Shown: positions 1 through 12,085, counted from the first letter of the stretch. The stretch is 64,000 nt of DNA from Choristoneura fumiferana (GCF_025370935.1 NC_133473.1:13852127-13916126), one strand, 5' to 3'. Notes: generated by a model not told the origin, from the sequence alone. Translations and numbers: made by a program.

Positions 1-1395
1 TCACTCTAACACTTAGGTACATACTTACGGGCTTTACTCAACGGAAGTCCTTATAATGAACTACCTTTTACCTTACTCCACCGTTACCAGATGAGTAAGA
101 CTGCTACGTCTGTGCGACACTTACGTAGATTTTTCATGAACTCACGCAGCTGTCTTAAAAAAGGTCAAGGTGAATGGTTGTAACTGTTCATAGACTGACT
201 AAATAATCTCAAACACTATTATTTTCTATATTACTTATGTCGATGTCGTCGTAAAGTGTTGTGATAATTTTAAATCTAAAGTTCCTCGATATTATATTTT
301 CCCTATAACATCTACCCTTCACTTCAAACAACTCGAGTTTCATTACCACCCAAAGGAACAAGTGGCGGTATATGACGTCGTCTTATTTTCATCTTCACCT
401 TCATTAATATGCAGATGAAGCCGCTATGAATATTATGAATATGTATGCGTAGAGAGAGACCTCCACGACCGCTCTAGAGGTCAATGTCAGCTGAACACGA
501 CCAATTTAATAAAGACCTGTAACGCACCGCTCGTTTTCCTTTTCTCTCTGTTCTTTGATCCAGCGGTGAGGGGCGCAGAAGCTCAAGTTATACTAGCTGC
601 TTTATTGACAGTAGACTACCGGTTCCGCTTGGTGAATGTTTGTAATATTTAGGTATATTCAGTAGGTTGTTAAACGTGCCCTTTTCAATGTTATGATTAT
701 CATATTGAAGGCCTTTTCTAAGAATGCTTCTTGACAATAATAGCGAAGATTGGATAAAGTAATACATAATAATATTACTTATGTAGGTATATAAGAAAGG
801 GCACATTATTCATGGGTAGATTGAGTTGCCTTAATAGAGCCCAAACGGACGTAATTATTTGAGCTGTGATAACGTATTAAATGAGTCCTAGATTCATGAA
901 CATTATTTTAGTCATAATAATTGTTATATTTTGATGCAGTACCTAATGATCACATTATTCAATTAAACATAATAATTAAATATTACAAAATAAAGAAGCA
1001 AACATCAGCAAGAAAAGGTGTGTAGTATTGGTATGGTAAGAACATCTATTTTCCTCTGACTAGAAAAAAAAGAAAAGGCAAGTACCTACGCACACAAGTG
1101 CAACCTAACTTCGCTAAGCTAACCAATTGACTAGTTAGTCAAGCTACTTACACGCGATTGAACCGACACGTACCTAGTTTAACTCAGCTTATACAACTTT
1201 AACTCTTTCCAGAATAATGTTTACTTTTTATTTCATCTGCGTTTAACCCTTAGATATGCAGTAAATTTTACTGATTCCAAACATGTATATAACTCACTAT
1301 CTTAAAAAAATGTCGCTTAGTCAATTTCTCCTCTCAAGCATCGGTATGGTACCTGTCTTAGTTTTAGGTGGTACATTTTGGAGCCAAAATAAACT
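1..1395. other. AT-rich non-coding stretch
   Basis: I see no gene here. The open frames are short, low in complexity and rich in residues typical of random AT-rich DNA. No splice-bounded coding exon or clear repeat boundary was recognised. Confidence 0.5.
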
Positions 1396-1423
1396 TTTCT
1401 TTCTTTCTTTCTTTCTTTCTTTC
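1396..1423 (+). repeat. (TTTC)n microsatellite, probable retroposon tail
   Basis: About seven TTTC units follow an AATAAAC stretch. This layout, a polyadenylation-like AATAAA followed by a simple repeat, also occurs at 43498-43569 and suggests the 3' tail of a retroposed element. The body of such an element cannot be delimited here. Confidence 0.6.
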
Positions 1424-2277
1424 AAAAATGATACCACAGGTTTTTTTCATTTTCTCAAAAAAGAACTACTGTTTTAATTGGTTTTATTACAAGACTGTAT
1501 CTACCTTATTCTGTTTTGAAAGCAGAATACAATTTTAACACAATTTGCATGAAGTAAGTATCAAAATTGATACCATAGCGTCAAAAAATAAAATGAAAAT
1601 TGAACTTTTACCCTGATTTTAAATGATATTGTAACGGATAACTCACGTCTTAAACCGAGTTTACCCTGATTCCCTGGTTTAGTTTTACCCTGATTTTTTA
1701 AAATATTTTCTCATTATTAAAAGGGTGTTTTCTAACAATTTTTCATATTTTCGACGGAAAATATTAAACCATGCAGCTAAGGGTTAAGCGGGGTTTTTAC
1801 CTTAACTACGAGTGAAATTATCATCCTAGTTAGTAGCAATACGGTAGTACTATTAGTTATTCTGTGGCAATACATTGCGGGCCTCGAAGAGGTAGATCAC
1901 ATCATACTAGTTTGGTAGTCCCGCAATGTACAGCTACTAATCTTACTTAATCGTATAGTAACAACCCGGCTTTGTAAACGCGTTTTTTATCTTGCATAAG
2001 GCGATCCTATTGATTCGACCTCGGCTCTACTACGGGGCTATCCACAAATTATATTACATCAATTTTGGTCATTTTAGACCTCTTGTCACATTTATTATTA
2101 TCACAAATCGCAATTATTTCCTCCCTGCGTCACACATTGCCAGACCCCTCTCCCCGTATGTGTGACATAATTAATTTATATTAATAGAAGACAGTAATAA
2201 CAATTAAATTATAAATATATAAACTCAAATTGCATGAAACAAAAATAAATCATTTAAATCAACCCCTTTGGGCACAA
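1424..2277. other. AT-rich non-coding stretch
   Basis: No coding signal was seen. There is a small 10-bp inverted pair (ACATTGCGGG near 1873 and CCCGCAATGT near 1920), too weak to call a mobile element. Confidence 0.4.
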
Positions 2278-2451
2278 TAATATCATGGAACACTTGACGC
2301 CAATTTACCTATACCTAGTCCCAAACTAAGCAAAGCTTGTACAATGGATATTAGGCAACGGATAAACATACTTATATAGATAAATACATACTTAATTACA
2401 TATTAAACATCCAAGACCCGAGAACAAACATTCGTATTATTCATACAAATA
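2278..2451 (-). mobile_element. 5'-truncated tRNA-derived SINE (body and tail only)
   Basis: Read on the minus strand this matches the body of the SINE at 29226-29450 and 63875-64000: the segment around ACGAATGTTTGTTCTCGGG, then CTTGGGTGTTTAATATG, then a stretch related to AAGCTTTGCTTAGTTTGGGA. The tRNA-like head with its A and B boxes is missing, as expected for incomplete reverse transcription. Divergence from the other copies is visible by eye, so this is an older copy. Confidence 0.7.
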
Positions 2452-2544
2452 GCTATTTAAGCTAATTCTTCGTCCTAGGAAGCTGCTTCGGTCTCTTGTG
2501 ACGTCTACTAACCTCTTAGTAATTTATGAATGACCCCTACACAA

Positions 2545-2760
2545 CGTGGGACATGAACAAGTTTTTTTTATTACTACATCCTCCACAATACTTAATTCCT
2601 CGCTTCAGTATTTGAAAGTCAAAATCAAACTCAATGTCAGTTATGAATATAAAAAAAATCTACCATACCGGCTCGAAAAAACCTCAGTTGAGAAGAATCC
2701 GGCAAGAAACTCAACGAGGAATACTTTCTTAAACAGATTGACAATATTATTTAAATGATA
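2545..2760 (+). repeat. Fragment of a dispersed lepidopteran repeat
   Basis: The segment GGCAAGAAACTCAACGAGG at 2701-2719, followed by AAACAGATTGACAATATT, is a phrase I recognise from dispersed lepidopteran repeats. A decayed relative may lie at 32585-32690 (AAACTCGATTAAG, then AAACAGATTGATCAACATT). The 70-residue open frame across it shows no recognisable protein and is taken as chance. Confidence 0.45.
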
Positions 2761-5024
2761 TTATAGAATATTATATACATCAAAAGTATTTAACACAACT
2801 ACTACATTTACTTATTATAATGTAAATGTAACGTGTAAGGGGCAAAGCAAGTGCGCGCAGCGTGACAGCTATTCGTCCAATTGGTCGAGATTGCGCGTTT
2901 CCGCCACGACTTCCGGTGATGGTGATAACAGAAAGAACGCCAGGAGCGGTCAACGGACTGCTTCGACGTAGTGTAACGAGGTACAGCGAATATGTTATAC
3001 GAGAGCTTGGGAGCCGGAGAGCACGTTCCTTCTTATCGACTGGAGAAGGCTTTGTTTGGGATTTCTTTAGAGAATAGTTTGTAGATAATTACAACCACAG
3101 TATTTACTCGACAATTATTATTACTCAGGTATTACTTTGCGGAGCGATCTATGTCCAAGATAGCAACATTTATTTATTTATTACATTTATAATAATGTGT
3201 TAGTCAAGTTAGGTAATTAGTGTAAGTAAGCGGTAATCACACATTATTTTAATGGACGAAAAACAGAAAAGAAAAAAAAATCGCAATTTTTTTTTAAAGT
3301 AATAGGTACCTACCTACCTATAAGAAATTTCCTTTTTATTTAGGAAAGTACGGAAATCTCTTCAAGCGAGTTTTATTATTCGCACTTGTCCGTCCGGTTT
3401 TCTTTTAGAAACACCCCAGTCATACATAACTAAATCCTACTTAAAATCTGGCCCTCAAATCAAATGTACCTAAGTATGCAGAATCGGTAATTTCGTATGA
3501 AGGGTGGGCCAAATTTTGTGCCGCTGGCTGAGTATATTTTACTTCAATAGGATTTAACCTAAATATATCTATGCGTATACCTTCTCCAAATATACTTTTA
3601 TGTTCCAGGGACTGTTGCTGGCTAACTGATCTGTCTTTATGAGATGTTTATTGCCATTGCAGCGATAGGTGTCAATGACATGGTTCAGTCTTTCGTCTTC
3701 ACTGGATATGTAGGTACAGTCGAGGGAATAAATACCTATACCTACAGCCATAGCGTCAAATATAATTATGTATACATCGACCTGATGGTTAGTAGTACAA
3801 AGTGTATAGATATTTTTGGCATCTTGGTAGGTAACACATATGACTTTGTATTTTAAAGAAGCTAAACCAATTCTGCCAATTCCTGAACTTTATAAGAACC
3901 TGAGGGAACCCAATCAATTAATAGTTTTATTTCAGTTTTATTATTTATTGTAGAAGTGGCAATAGAAATCATTATACACTTTAGCTATTACGTATTTCGA
4001 GATACAACACTGTGACAGACAGATGGACAACGTAGCGACAACAAGGTTCCATTTGTCATAGGTAATTTGGGTAGAAAAAATGTACTTATAGTTCCCAGAC
4101 TATATTTTTTCCGGGATAAAAGCTAATGCTATACTTATCCTTCTCAGGCTCTCAAACTAACTTCATACCAAATTAGTCAAATTACATCGCGATCAGTTGA
4201 TCACTTTACTTTGTAACAAACAAACATTCTTTCGTATTTATAATAAGTATGAGCAATCACTCAAACCACTAATTGTATTATAAGGATATCACGCCCGTAA
4301 AATATCTTACGAGCGGACGTACTTAGCCTTCCTGACATTGCTAAAGCAATAACGGCCAGCTTCTCACAAATAACAACTGTACCTTGCATTATAAATATTG
4401 CAAAAGATTACAGTGAAGTGGACATTACAACACAGTCCTGTTGTGCAACTCGCTAAGACTGCCCGTTAATAAACGTAGTGGAACCAAACGTTCTCGCTTC
4501 AGCGGAACTCGTAATCGACAGTATTGTAGGTAACTAATTAGATGCATAGCTTGTCTGTCTTTGTAGGTGGAAGTAACAGTATTGAGGATTTTTGTTAAGC
4601 AATCTAAAATCTATCTATCTTTAGGTAGAATCACCAGAGTGAGGTCACGCACACAAGAACATGTCATGTAGTGACAGCGGGATTTTGACATTTTCGTGGC
4701 TTAAAGAAAGTATGTTATTGATACTGCTAAATTAATTATCATCATAAATATGATTTACTAAGAAGATAGCGATTTTACCTGATACAGGAAACCGGATATC
4801 CGGCAAAGAAGTAGATCGAAAGACCGGATATTTGAATTCGACACGAGGATAAGAAATTGATTGAAATTATCAAATTAAACATTCTAAATATATTATAGGT
4901 ACTAATATAACCGATTTTACAACAGATATTATACTTATCCTACTAAATTAACCAAATAAAATCAAGGATAGGTAGTAATATTTATTAGCAATCATTTCGG
5001 TCTATGTCTATACCTATACTTAAC
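2761..5024. other. Non-coding stretch with small decayed repeat pieces
   Basis: No gene was recognised. Around 4010-4060 a phrase with ACAGACAGATGGACAACG resembles the 3' part of the GGCCAAG repeat family, but it is too decayed to bound. Confidence 0.4.
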
Positions 5025-5233
5025 TGCTGCCCATAGGCTTCTTCTCAAAATGAGAGGCTTTGGCTCGGGCTGTAGTTCCCACGCGGGCCAAGTGCGGATT
5101 AGGATCTTTACACACACCGTTGAATTTCTTTGTGTACATGCTTCCTCATAATCTTCCTTTACCGTAAATCGCGTGGTATAAATGTAATTTAAATTTAACA
5201 CATTAAATTCCGAAAAACTCAGAGCTAATGCAT
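5025..5233 (-). mobile_element. Partial tRNA-derived SINE, same family as 62621-62920
   Basis: This is a diverged minus-strand copy of the SINE inside the GCP2 gene. Shared landmarks are the GGCTTGGGCCGTAGTTCCC-like segment, CACGCGGGCCAAGTGCGGATT, and CCGAAAAACTCAGAG. The tRNA-like head is missing and the terminal ATG-type repeat has decayed. A 83-residue open frame on this strand is only a by-product. Confidence 0.75.
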
Positions 5234-5254
5234 GTAGTTTCAATATAGTTGCAT

Positions 5255-5497
5255 TGCAGTTCTATACCGGGTGTGGCCTGCAACATAAGAAAATAATTAA
5301 AACATATTAGATCACTCTCCTCAAACTGAACAACATTAGTTCAACGACTTTTAAAAATAATTAGTTTTTCATTTTTATTACACTTTAAAGTTTATTCGAA
5401 GAAGCAATGTAACGCATGCTTGATGTTTGTAGCATGGCAGGCGACGTCAGTTGTATTCTAGGATGGAGTACATTGATAGCAGTATTTAATTTGTATG
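5255..5497 (+). repeat. Dispersed repeat, ACCGGGTGTGGCCTG family, copy 1
   Basis: The stretch matches 50104-50325: both run through GTGTGGCCTG, AACATTAGTTCA, CGACTTTTAAAAATAATT, CATTTTTATTA, TTTGTAGC, CAGGCGA and TTCTAGGATGG in the same order. No coding potential or terminal inverted repeat was seen. It ends at an A-rich run where the next repeat (5498-5924) begins, so that element may have inserted into this one's tail. Confidence 0.65.
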
Positions 5498-5924
5498 AAA
5501 AAACCGGCCAAGAGCTTGTCGGATACGCCCGAAATAGGTTCCGTAGCCATTACGAAAAAAATAAGTAATATTTTTCTAAGGATTTCGTATTTTGTACGGA
5601 ATATTCCAAGTTTAGGTATATTTTATAACTTAGGCTGCTCTTTACTCTTAAACTACAGACCTATCCAACGATACCCCACACTACAAGATTGGACGAGAAA
5701 AAATAAATCACCCCACATTACGTCTATGGGAGGCACCCTAAAAAATTTTTTTTTGAATTTTTGAATGTACTGTTTTGTCGGCATAGTTTACATATATATT
5801 CGTGCAAAATTACAGCTTTCTAGTACTGATAGTCCCTGAGCAAAGCCGCGGACGGACAGACAGACAGACATGGCGAAACTAAAAGGGTTCCGTTTTTGCC
5901 ATTTTGGCTACGGAACCCTAAAAA
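5498..5924 (+). repeat. GGCCAAG-type dispersed repeat, internally deleted copy
   Basis: It begins ACCGGCCAAGAGC, with GGTTCCGTAGCCA soon after, and ends GGCTACGGAACCCTAAAAA, so there is an inverted pair just inside the ends. Compared with 8543-9188 and 41277-41928 it lacks the middle section: the join is between CTTAAACTAC and AGACCTATCC near 5655. It keeps the run of CAGA repeats before the 3' end. This family is widespread in Lepidoptera; no protein is encoded. Confidence 0.8.
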
Positions 5925-8059
5925 GGAAAATTTAAAGACTCCATTATTTTCAAAGGAAAAGTCATTACGATTTTGCTTGTTAATTAATGTGATGTCACTA
6001 TGACGTTTACTGTGATATGGTTCCATGGATGGCTTATGAAAGTCCTTGACCGTAGCTTTACTTAGTTTGAGACTATGTACCTAAGTCAATTGATGTCAAT
6101 AAAATGGTCCTATGATGTACAAATTGTAAAACGATGAAATACAATAGCTTTGAACACTACATAATAAACGACACAGAAATAGCTACATAGAGAAAAAGCC
6201 AAGGATTAATACTTACAAAATGTTTCATCTCAGTCCAAGTAGTTAGTAAGTAATCGAGGTCACCCTACATAAAGGAAATAGCTCAAGAGTGGCTCGGCGC
6301 GCGCGAGCGGAAGTGTCGGCCGTTCCCACGGACATTCATCCGTTAGTTCACCTCGTCCCTCCACGAGTTCCGTGGAATGCTCGGGTTTGTTATTTTTCAG
6401 TACTCGGGTACCACTTTGGAGGTGTAACGATGAATGTGTTTTATATTATTTGCCTTTACCTGCAGCTTCACTTGCGTAAAACATTATTATTGGTAGTCGA
6501 ACTGAAATTGCGGAATTTTGCTAAATTAAAAAATTCATTTATCTAAAATCACCGATGCAAAATTTCATGTTAGAAAATCTCGGCATAAAAGTAGCCTACG
6601 TGTTTCAAAAGTCCAGCTATTTACACAAATTCAGTTCAAATCCCTCCAGCGGCCGTTTTAACATAACACACACGCGCATAGAAACTTTCGCAAATGTAAT
6701 ACCTAATAATAACTTCGCAAATGTAATGTTCTTATCGATTCAACTTGACCGCCATTGTTGACGGTCCTCGTCCGTTCAGTCTAATAAACATAATTATTAA
6801 TAGCACTTTAATAATCACATTTCAATACTCTAAGGCGAGCTTACGGGGCTAGAGTTAACTTTACAAATCTAGTTTCGATTGAGTGAAAATATTCGAAAAT
6901 AGTATCTCCAGCCCACGTTTGACGAATTAATGATTTGAATTGATGTTTAATCGATAATTAAATTAATAGACAGTGCAAGCGACTTTTGAGGTCTTGTTTT
7001 AAAATGATATACCAGCAAATTGGTAGAAGAAGAGTCGAGTGGGGCTGTGAAAAATCTAAACGGTTAGGGACAACCAACCACTGAATGAATTATGATCATT
7101 ATCAACCTTTATCAATCCACTGCTATACTAGCTGGAGAAGAGATACATTACTCTACTGCTACCTGATGCTTATGTGGCATAGACAGTTCTAACCAGACCA
7201 TGTAGTAAAATCTTCACAGCACGGTTTTGCTTTTCCACGCCGATTTCCTTTGATCTTTTCTCACACCTCCCACCCATTAGAGTGTGTAGAAATTCTTTCT
7301 TAATTATCAAGCGACCTAATTAAATCTCGATGACAAATTGAATACAATACGAGTATTATGCCTAAGACTCAGCCAGATGTGTTACTAACCCGTAGGTGTC
7401 ACTCAATCAACACTCAACACTTGCTGTTCATGGTCGCTGTACGTTTTTTATTTAATTTCTGGCATTATTTCTTGTCGGCTAGTTGAATCAATGTCATTGT
7501 TCAGAAAGTAGGCGACGTTTACATGAGACCCGCAATAGGACCAGGGCTGATCTCATTGTTTAGTCTACACGTCAACTTCGCCTAAATAATTCCTAACAGA
7601 ATCTGATTGCACTGCTAATTTGTGATTGTTCGCTGTGAGATTTATTAGTGGTTCAGTTGGTGGCGATATGGTTGTTACTGACTGGTAGACAAATAAAATT
7701 TAAACACAAGTTTTCATAAAAAGGTATCCAAAAACTTGCAGGGGGGCCGAAAATGCTAGGTTTTTTCGCGTACTAAGTAAATATCCCTTGCTAACCTTGC
7801 TTGCTTCTTAGTAAGGAACAATGTGCAACATCTGCTATCAATCTTTTTAGCATTATGTAGTTTGAAGAGATTGTGCTACACAGACACAGACAAGTTGCTA
7901 TTTTGGTGTTTTCTTACTTCTTAGGTACGTCCAAAGTACCTAATATTACTTGGACTAAATGATTGTTATCTACTGGACGCCTGACATTTTGAATTTGCGT
8001 CGTTGGTCATTGTGTTACATAGACGATTAAGTACTGAACTGAGCACTTCAATTAATTTT
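5925..8059. other. Non-coding stretch
   Basis: No supported gene. A short GC-rich patch at 6285-6400 stands out from the AT-rich surroundings, but its open frame has no recognisable protein. The rest is unremarkable AT-rich sequence. Confidence 0.4.
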
Positions 8060-8243
8060 CTAGGGCGATACAAAAAGCAGCCGTTACAGTGGCTACGCTC
8101 GCGCAAGTTGGCCGGATCTTCGGCGCTTGCGTCGCGGCGGAACCGCGCAAGACTTCCGCTCCCTTGGGACGAGCGTCACGCTCCGGCGCCGGCGCAGCGT
8201 GCCGTACCGAACTTTCACGAAAACAACCGACGGTCAACAGACG
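8060..8243 (+). promoter_or_regulatory. GC-rich block, possible promoter or 5' untranslated exon
   Basis: This block is clearly GC-rich and CpG-rich against an AT-rich background. Long open frames occur in several frames on both strands, as expected for GC-rich DNA with few stop codons, so none is taken as coding. It directly precedes an ATG that opens a possible first exon at 8244. A transcription start here is an inference. Confidence 0.3.
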
Positions 8244-8320
8244 ATGCGAGTGGTGTGTCCTGCAAAATTTAAGTTTATTCGAGTCAAAGACATGTTGACC
8301 ATAAAAGACAGAGGACAGAG
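8244..8320 (+). CDS. Candidate first coding exon, unrecognised product
   Basis: An ATG in a reasonable context (CAGACGATGCG) opens 25 codons plus two bases, ending at a good donor (CAGAG|GTGAGAG, donor at 8321). The predicted N-terminus begins MRVVCPAKFKF and is basic. I do not recognise it. It lies downstream of a GC-rich block and 1.27 kb upstream of the three well-supported exons at 9594-10587, on the same strand. The phases do not join directly: this exon ends with two carried bases, while the exon at 9594 needs one, so at least one further exon would be required if they belong together. It could equally be chance. Confidence 0.25.
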
Positions 8321-8330
8321 GTGAGAGCAA

Positions 8331-8445
8331 TTCATCATCATTATCATCAGCCGGAAGACGTCCACTGCTGAAAAAAGGCCTCCCCCTTAGAACGCCACAA
8401 TGAACGACAACTCGCCCCACTTGCATCCACCGGTTTCACTCTCAC
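8331..8445 (-). mobile_element. Decayed LINE 3' tail (ATG-repeat tailed)
   Basis: On the minus strand the end reads CAGCAGTGGACGTCTTCCGG, then a CTGATGATAATGATGATGA-like tail. This matches the 3' end of the LINE at 50380-50727, though with indels near the GCCTTTTTTCAGCAG join. Only about 110 bp remain and the coding frame is broken. Confidence 0.65.
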
Positions 8446-8542
8446 GCAACTCTCACGATATACTAGAAAGAGAGTCGTATATTTATGCATGCGTTGTTGT
8501 GTCAGATACTGGAGCTGGACTTGTACCATTGAAATGTTGTTG

Positions 8543-9188
8543 TTTTTAGGGTTCCGTAGCCAAAATAGCAAAAACGGAACCCTTATAGTTTCGCCATGTC
8601 TGTCTGTCTGTCTGTCCGTCTGTCCGTCCGCGGCTTTGCTCAGGGACTATCAATGCTAGAAAGCTATAATTTTGCACGGATATATATGTAAACTATGCCG
8701 ACAAAAAAGTACAATAAAAAATTCAATTTTTTTTTCTTAGGGTACCTCCCATAGACGTAAAGTGGGAGTGATTTTTTTTTCTCATCCAACCCAATAGTGT
8801 GGGATATCGTTGCATAGGTATTAGGGGTTTGCTAAGACGATTTTTTGATTCAGTGATTTGTTTGCGAAATGTTCAACTTTAAAGTGCAAATTTTCATTAA
8901 AATCGAGCGTCCCCCCCTCTAAAATCGAAACCAGTGGGTGGAAAAATTTGAAAAAATTCAGGATGGTAGTAAGTATATCAAACTTACAAGGAAAACTATA
9001 ACGGTTAAGTTTGCTTGAGAATTATTAGTAGTTTTAGAGTAAATAGCAACCTAAGGTATAAAATATACCTAAACTAGGAAGATTCCGTATAAAATACGAA
9101 ATCTTTAGAAAAATATTACTTAATTATTTCATAATGGCTACGGAACCCTATTTTGGGCGTGTCTGACACGCTCTTGGCCGGTTTTTTT
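8543..9188 (-). repeat. GGCCAAG-type dispersed repeat, near full-length copy
   Basis: Read on the minus strand it runs from ACCGGCCAAGAGCGTGTCAG near 9185 to GGCTACGGAACCCTAAAAA near 8543. The copy at 41277-41928 matches it over the whole length, including the central CGAGCGTCCCCCCC tract and the CAGACAGACAGACATGGCGA run. The inverted motif TAGGGTTCCGTAGCC lies just inside each end. It probably sits in or next to the gene at 9594-10587. Confidence 0.85.
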
Positions 9189-9593
9189 AGATATGGCTCT
9201 GTCCTTTGGAGGACCATTTTGCCAGTGTCTAGTAGGTTTAGCCGTTGTACGGTAAAAAAAAACTAGAAAACGAAATATGAGAGGTAATAGAATGGTGGAT
9301 GAACGATGACAGCGCGAAGGCCATTGAAATGTTACATACAAACATAGGACAGCGCTATAAAATCGAGATAAACAGGAAAAACTCAACAGACAACTGTGAA
9401 AATGCTGGCTACATGTCATTTATATCCTCTTTTTCTGATATAATATAAGTCTGTGTAGGAGAGTAGGACGTGTCATTATGACAATTACACGTCACAACAA
9501 AGCATTATGTGTAAATAATGGAAATAATGCAATGAAGTTTCGTTTCGAAGACAAGCCTTTTTAAATAAATGGGTCCAGCATCTCCTATTTCAG

Positions 9594-10587
9594 ATAATAC
9601 CGATGACGGTGGGTACGCACTTCCAACCGTCATTTGTATCAATCCAAGAGCCAAAATTCTACCAGAAGAGGTCGGTAATTATTTTTAAGTTTGTTTGTTA
9701 GGCTGATGCATAAATAAAGCCACGGGTTTTTGGCACAGGTACCCGTTGCCGACTTGATTATCCACCGCAAAGAAAAGCCTGACGAAAATGTTCCCTTGGT
9801 TTGGGAGCCGGATCCCGGACCGCCTAGTCAGCCTTACCCTCGTCATTCACTAAGTATAGCATGGTCCCCACCAAGTTTATGCTTTGAACTGCTTGAGGAA
9901 AAGGTTGTTCAGCAATTGACGTAAGTAGACGTGCAATCAAAGAAATACATTTACTTGTAAGGTTTCTATGCGGTCATTTGATAACAATCTGATGGATGCC
10001 ATGACTTTCAATCAGCTTTGCTGGCGTGTAATTACCGTAAATCGCAGAGAGTTTGTCATCACAATATCAAGGGTAAGAAAAACGCCTTTTAAAAATCTAA
10101 ACCCAATTTGTAAAAAAGAGACTTTCATAAGATGTTAAAATATATACTTACCCCAATGACATCCGTAGACGGTAAACGAACTTTTTCGACTCATTAAGTG
10201 GATCTGGAATAAATTGTTATGCAATTATAGTAAAATGACGGGCGTTTTTCCGACCTTTGTTCATTAATCTCATTACTTACCGTCAGCGTCTGGAACAGTG
10301 CCACACACTTGATCTACGTTCAGTGTTGTGGACTATGGGACGACACTGCCAAGCTTGGTGCTGGTTGGAAGAGCTATCCTCGTAAGAGATTCCTGTTAGC
10401 TCCAGGGCTTGTGGCAAAAATCGGCGTCAGCGCTAAACCTCGGGAGTACCCATCGCCTGTTCCTATGGCATATGTGGGCCTACAGCTGGCAGCTTCGCAT
10501 ACAAGGGACATCGTAACTGGCTACTTCGTAGTGCCAATACAAGTAAAATTTAAAAATTATATTCCACCACCACCGGGTGAAGGTTAA
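9594..10587 (+). CDS. Last three exons of an unrecognised protein gene
   Basis: Three exons join in phase: 9594-9670, 9739-9920 and 10287-10587. Acceptors are TTTCAG, CACAG and CCGTCAG; donors are GAG|GTCGGT (weak) and GAC|GTAAGT (good). The 186 or so residues encoded end at the TAA of 10585-10587, with AATAAA at 10615. Fragments of the product include PTVICINPRAKILPEE, LVWEPDPGPPSQPYPRH, QLTVWNSATHLIYVQCCGLW and, at the C-terminus, VVPIQVKFKNYIPPPPGEG. There is no membrane segment; the tail is rich in proline. The second and third exons meet at a codon split AC|C, which gives a smooth QLTVWNS junction. I do not recognise the family. The first exon needs one base carried from an earlier exon not identified. 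Codon choice and phase continuity make it a real gene; the function is unknown. Confidence 0.7.
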
Positions 10588-10614
10588 AGATTGGAGATTT
10601 GTATTTTATTAGTA

Positions 10615-10620
10615 AATAAA
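10615..10620 (+). terminator. Polyadenylation signal AATAAA
   Basis: A canonical AATAAA lies 27 bases after the stop codon of the gene ending at 10587. The short 3' untranslated region is plausible for an insect gene. The cleavage site is not visible. Confidence 0.55.
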
Positions 10621-11967
10621 TTGGGAATATGTTACTCATCTTATATTAAGTAAATTTTTTATTGTTAAATATTTTTTAATTATTATTTTTCCGAAAATTA
10701 AAACGTTAGCTCAAGGATGCACTAGCGATCAAACCACCAAAAGCGATCTAACTTTATCCATGTTCGTAGCTTATTATATTTGAAATTCATCGGAACTTCG
10801 AGCATGAATGTTCCGAGTGTTTTCGAGTTTGCTTCTCAACTGTGACAAAGGCTAAGGTACGAGTATTATCGTAGAGCCGGAGATTATACGACATAACTGT
10901 AAATTATGGGATTCTGGAATGCAGATCGATTACCGCGTACGGAAACGCGTTGAACAATAATCGAGTTTGATGATGCAATAAACAGAATTGTTAGTAACTA
11001 CCATTGGAAGAACATTTACTGCCAACCTCGGAAAGCTCAATGGTTTCAGCTGGAACGTAATATCTGACTGGAACGTAATATGTTAGTTATCAAGCCTGCT
11101 GTGTATAGGTTTTTAATACGGGAAACAATCTTTGGGGAATCAAATAGTAACATTAATTATTGTATTGATTCCCAAATTCATAAAAAATATTTGAACACGG
11201 TATTTGACAACTGTTCCATATTTAAAATATTATATTTTTAATATAGATACACAGACAATGTTTAGCCAAGAGAAAAATTAATTCGGTTGAAAATTAGATT
11301 TACAGCGATTTTTCGAAAAAATCGATGTAAGTGTCTGTCTCTTTCTAAAACGCTTTTCTCTATGCAGCAAGTATGGCGCTACTAGCGTGTGACGTCACAT
11401 GCCAGTACAGTAAGTCTCTGTCTAATCTTTAAGTTGAAACCTTTATAACTCTGTTATATTTAAAAATATCATAAAAAATGATTTTCTGTTTGATTACATG
11501 CATTGTCAAGTTTTAATTTATAAAGTAAATAAAAAATAGTCAAATACCTTATTGTATTGTAAATGACTGTCTAGTGCCGGACCATGGTAGAACGATACAC
11601 TATCGATCATTTCGCTAAATTATAAGGTTTTGATTACAATATTTACTCAACTTAGTTGAACTCATTTAGAAGTGTGTACCTATCTTTTGTTTCTTGGTAG
11701 CGCCGATGTTCAATAAGATGCTTCGTTTATTACGTCATTGGATCTGATGCTCTAAGGACGTGCGGCTCGGAAATAGCGATCAAGATGGATCGACCATCAT
11801 CACTCGCGCCGTTTCTATTCTGTGTTGGCGCGAATGAGAGTCTTACTAAGGGGAATAATCCTGTCGATGACTCATAGGCAGTATACTAATGACACAAACT
11901 GATATAATTAAAATGAGACTCCATGTAGAACTGATTAGGTAAGTACTTAAAATTGACGAAAAAAACG
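10621..11967. other. Non-coding stretch
   Basis: No gene was recognised. A small direct duplication of CTGGAACGTAATAT lies at 11051-11083. Confidence 0.4.
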
Positions 11968-12085
11968 CATGACGCATTTAAATCGGTCCACTCGTTTAAG
12001 AGCTACAGTGCCACAGACAGACACACACACAAACACACAAAGCGGTCAAACTTATAACATCCCTCTTTTTGCGTCGGGGGTTAAA
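11968..12085 (+). repeat. 3' fragment of a dispersed repeat (GGGGGTTAAAAA end)
   Basis: The order AAGAGCTACAGTGCCACAGA, a CACACA-rich run, GTCAAACTTATAACATCCC and GCGTCGGGGGTTAAAAA matches 28318-28417. It is the 3' end of a non-coding dispersed repeat. The 5' part is missing or too diverged to follow. Confidence 0.65.

Noticed and set aside
8052..8426. 124-codon minus-strand open frame
   Set aside because: It is in GC-rich DNA where stop codons are rare, overlaps other open frames, and ends in a LINE tail.
9962..10072. Possible extra exon in the gene at 9594-10587
   Set aside because: It has AG and GTAAG borders and one open frame, but that frame clashes in phase with both neighbours, while the exons at 9739 and 10287 join directly in phase.
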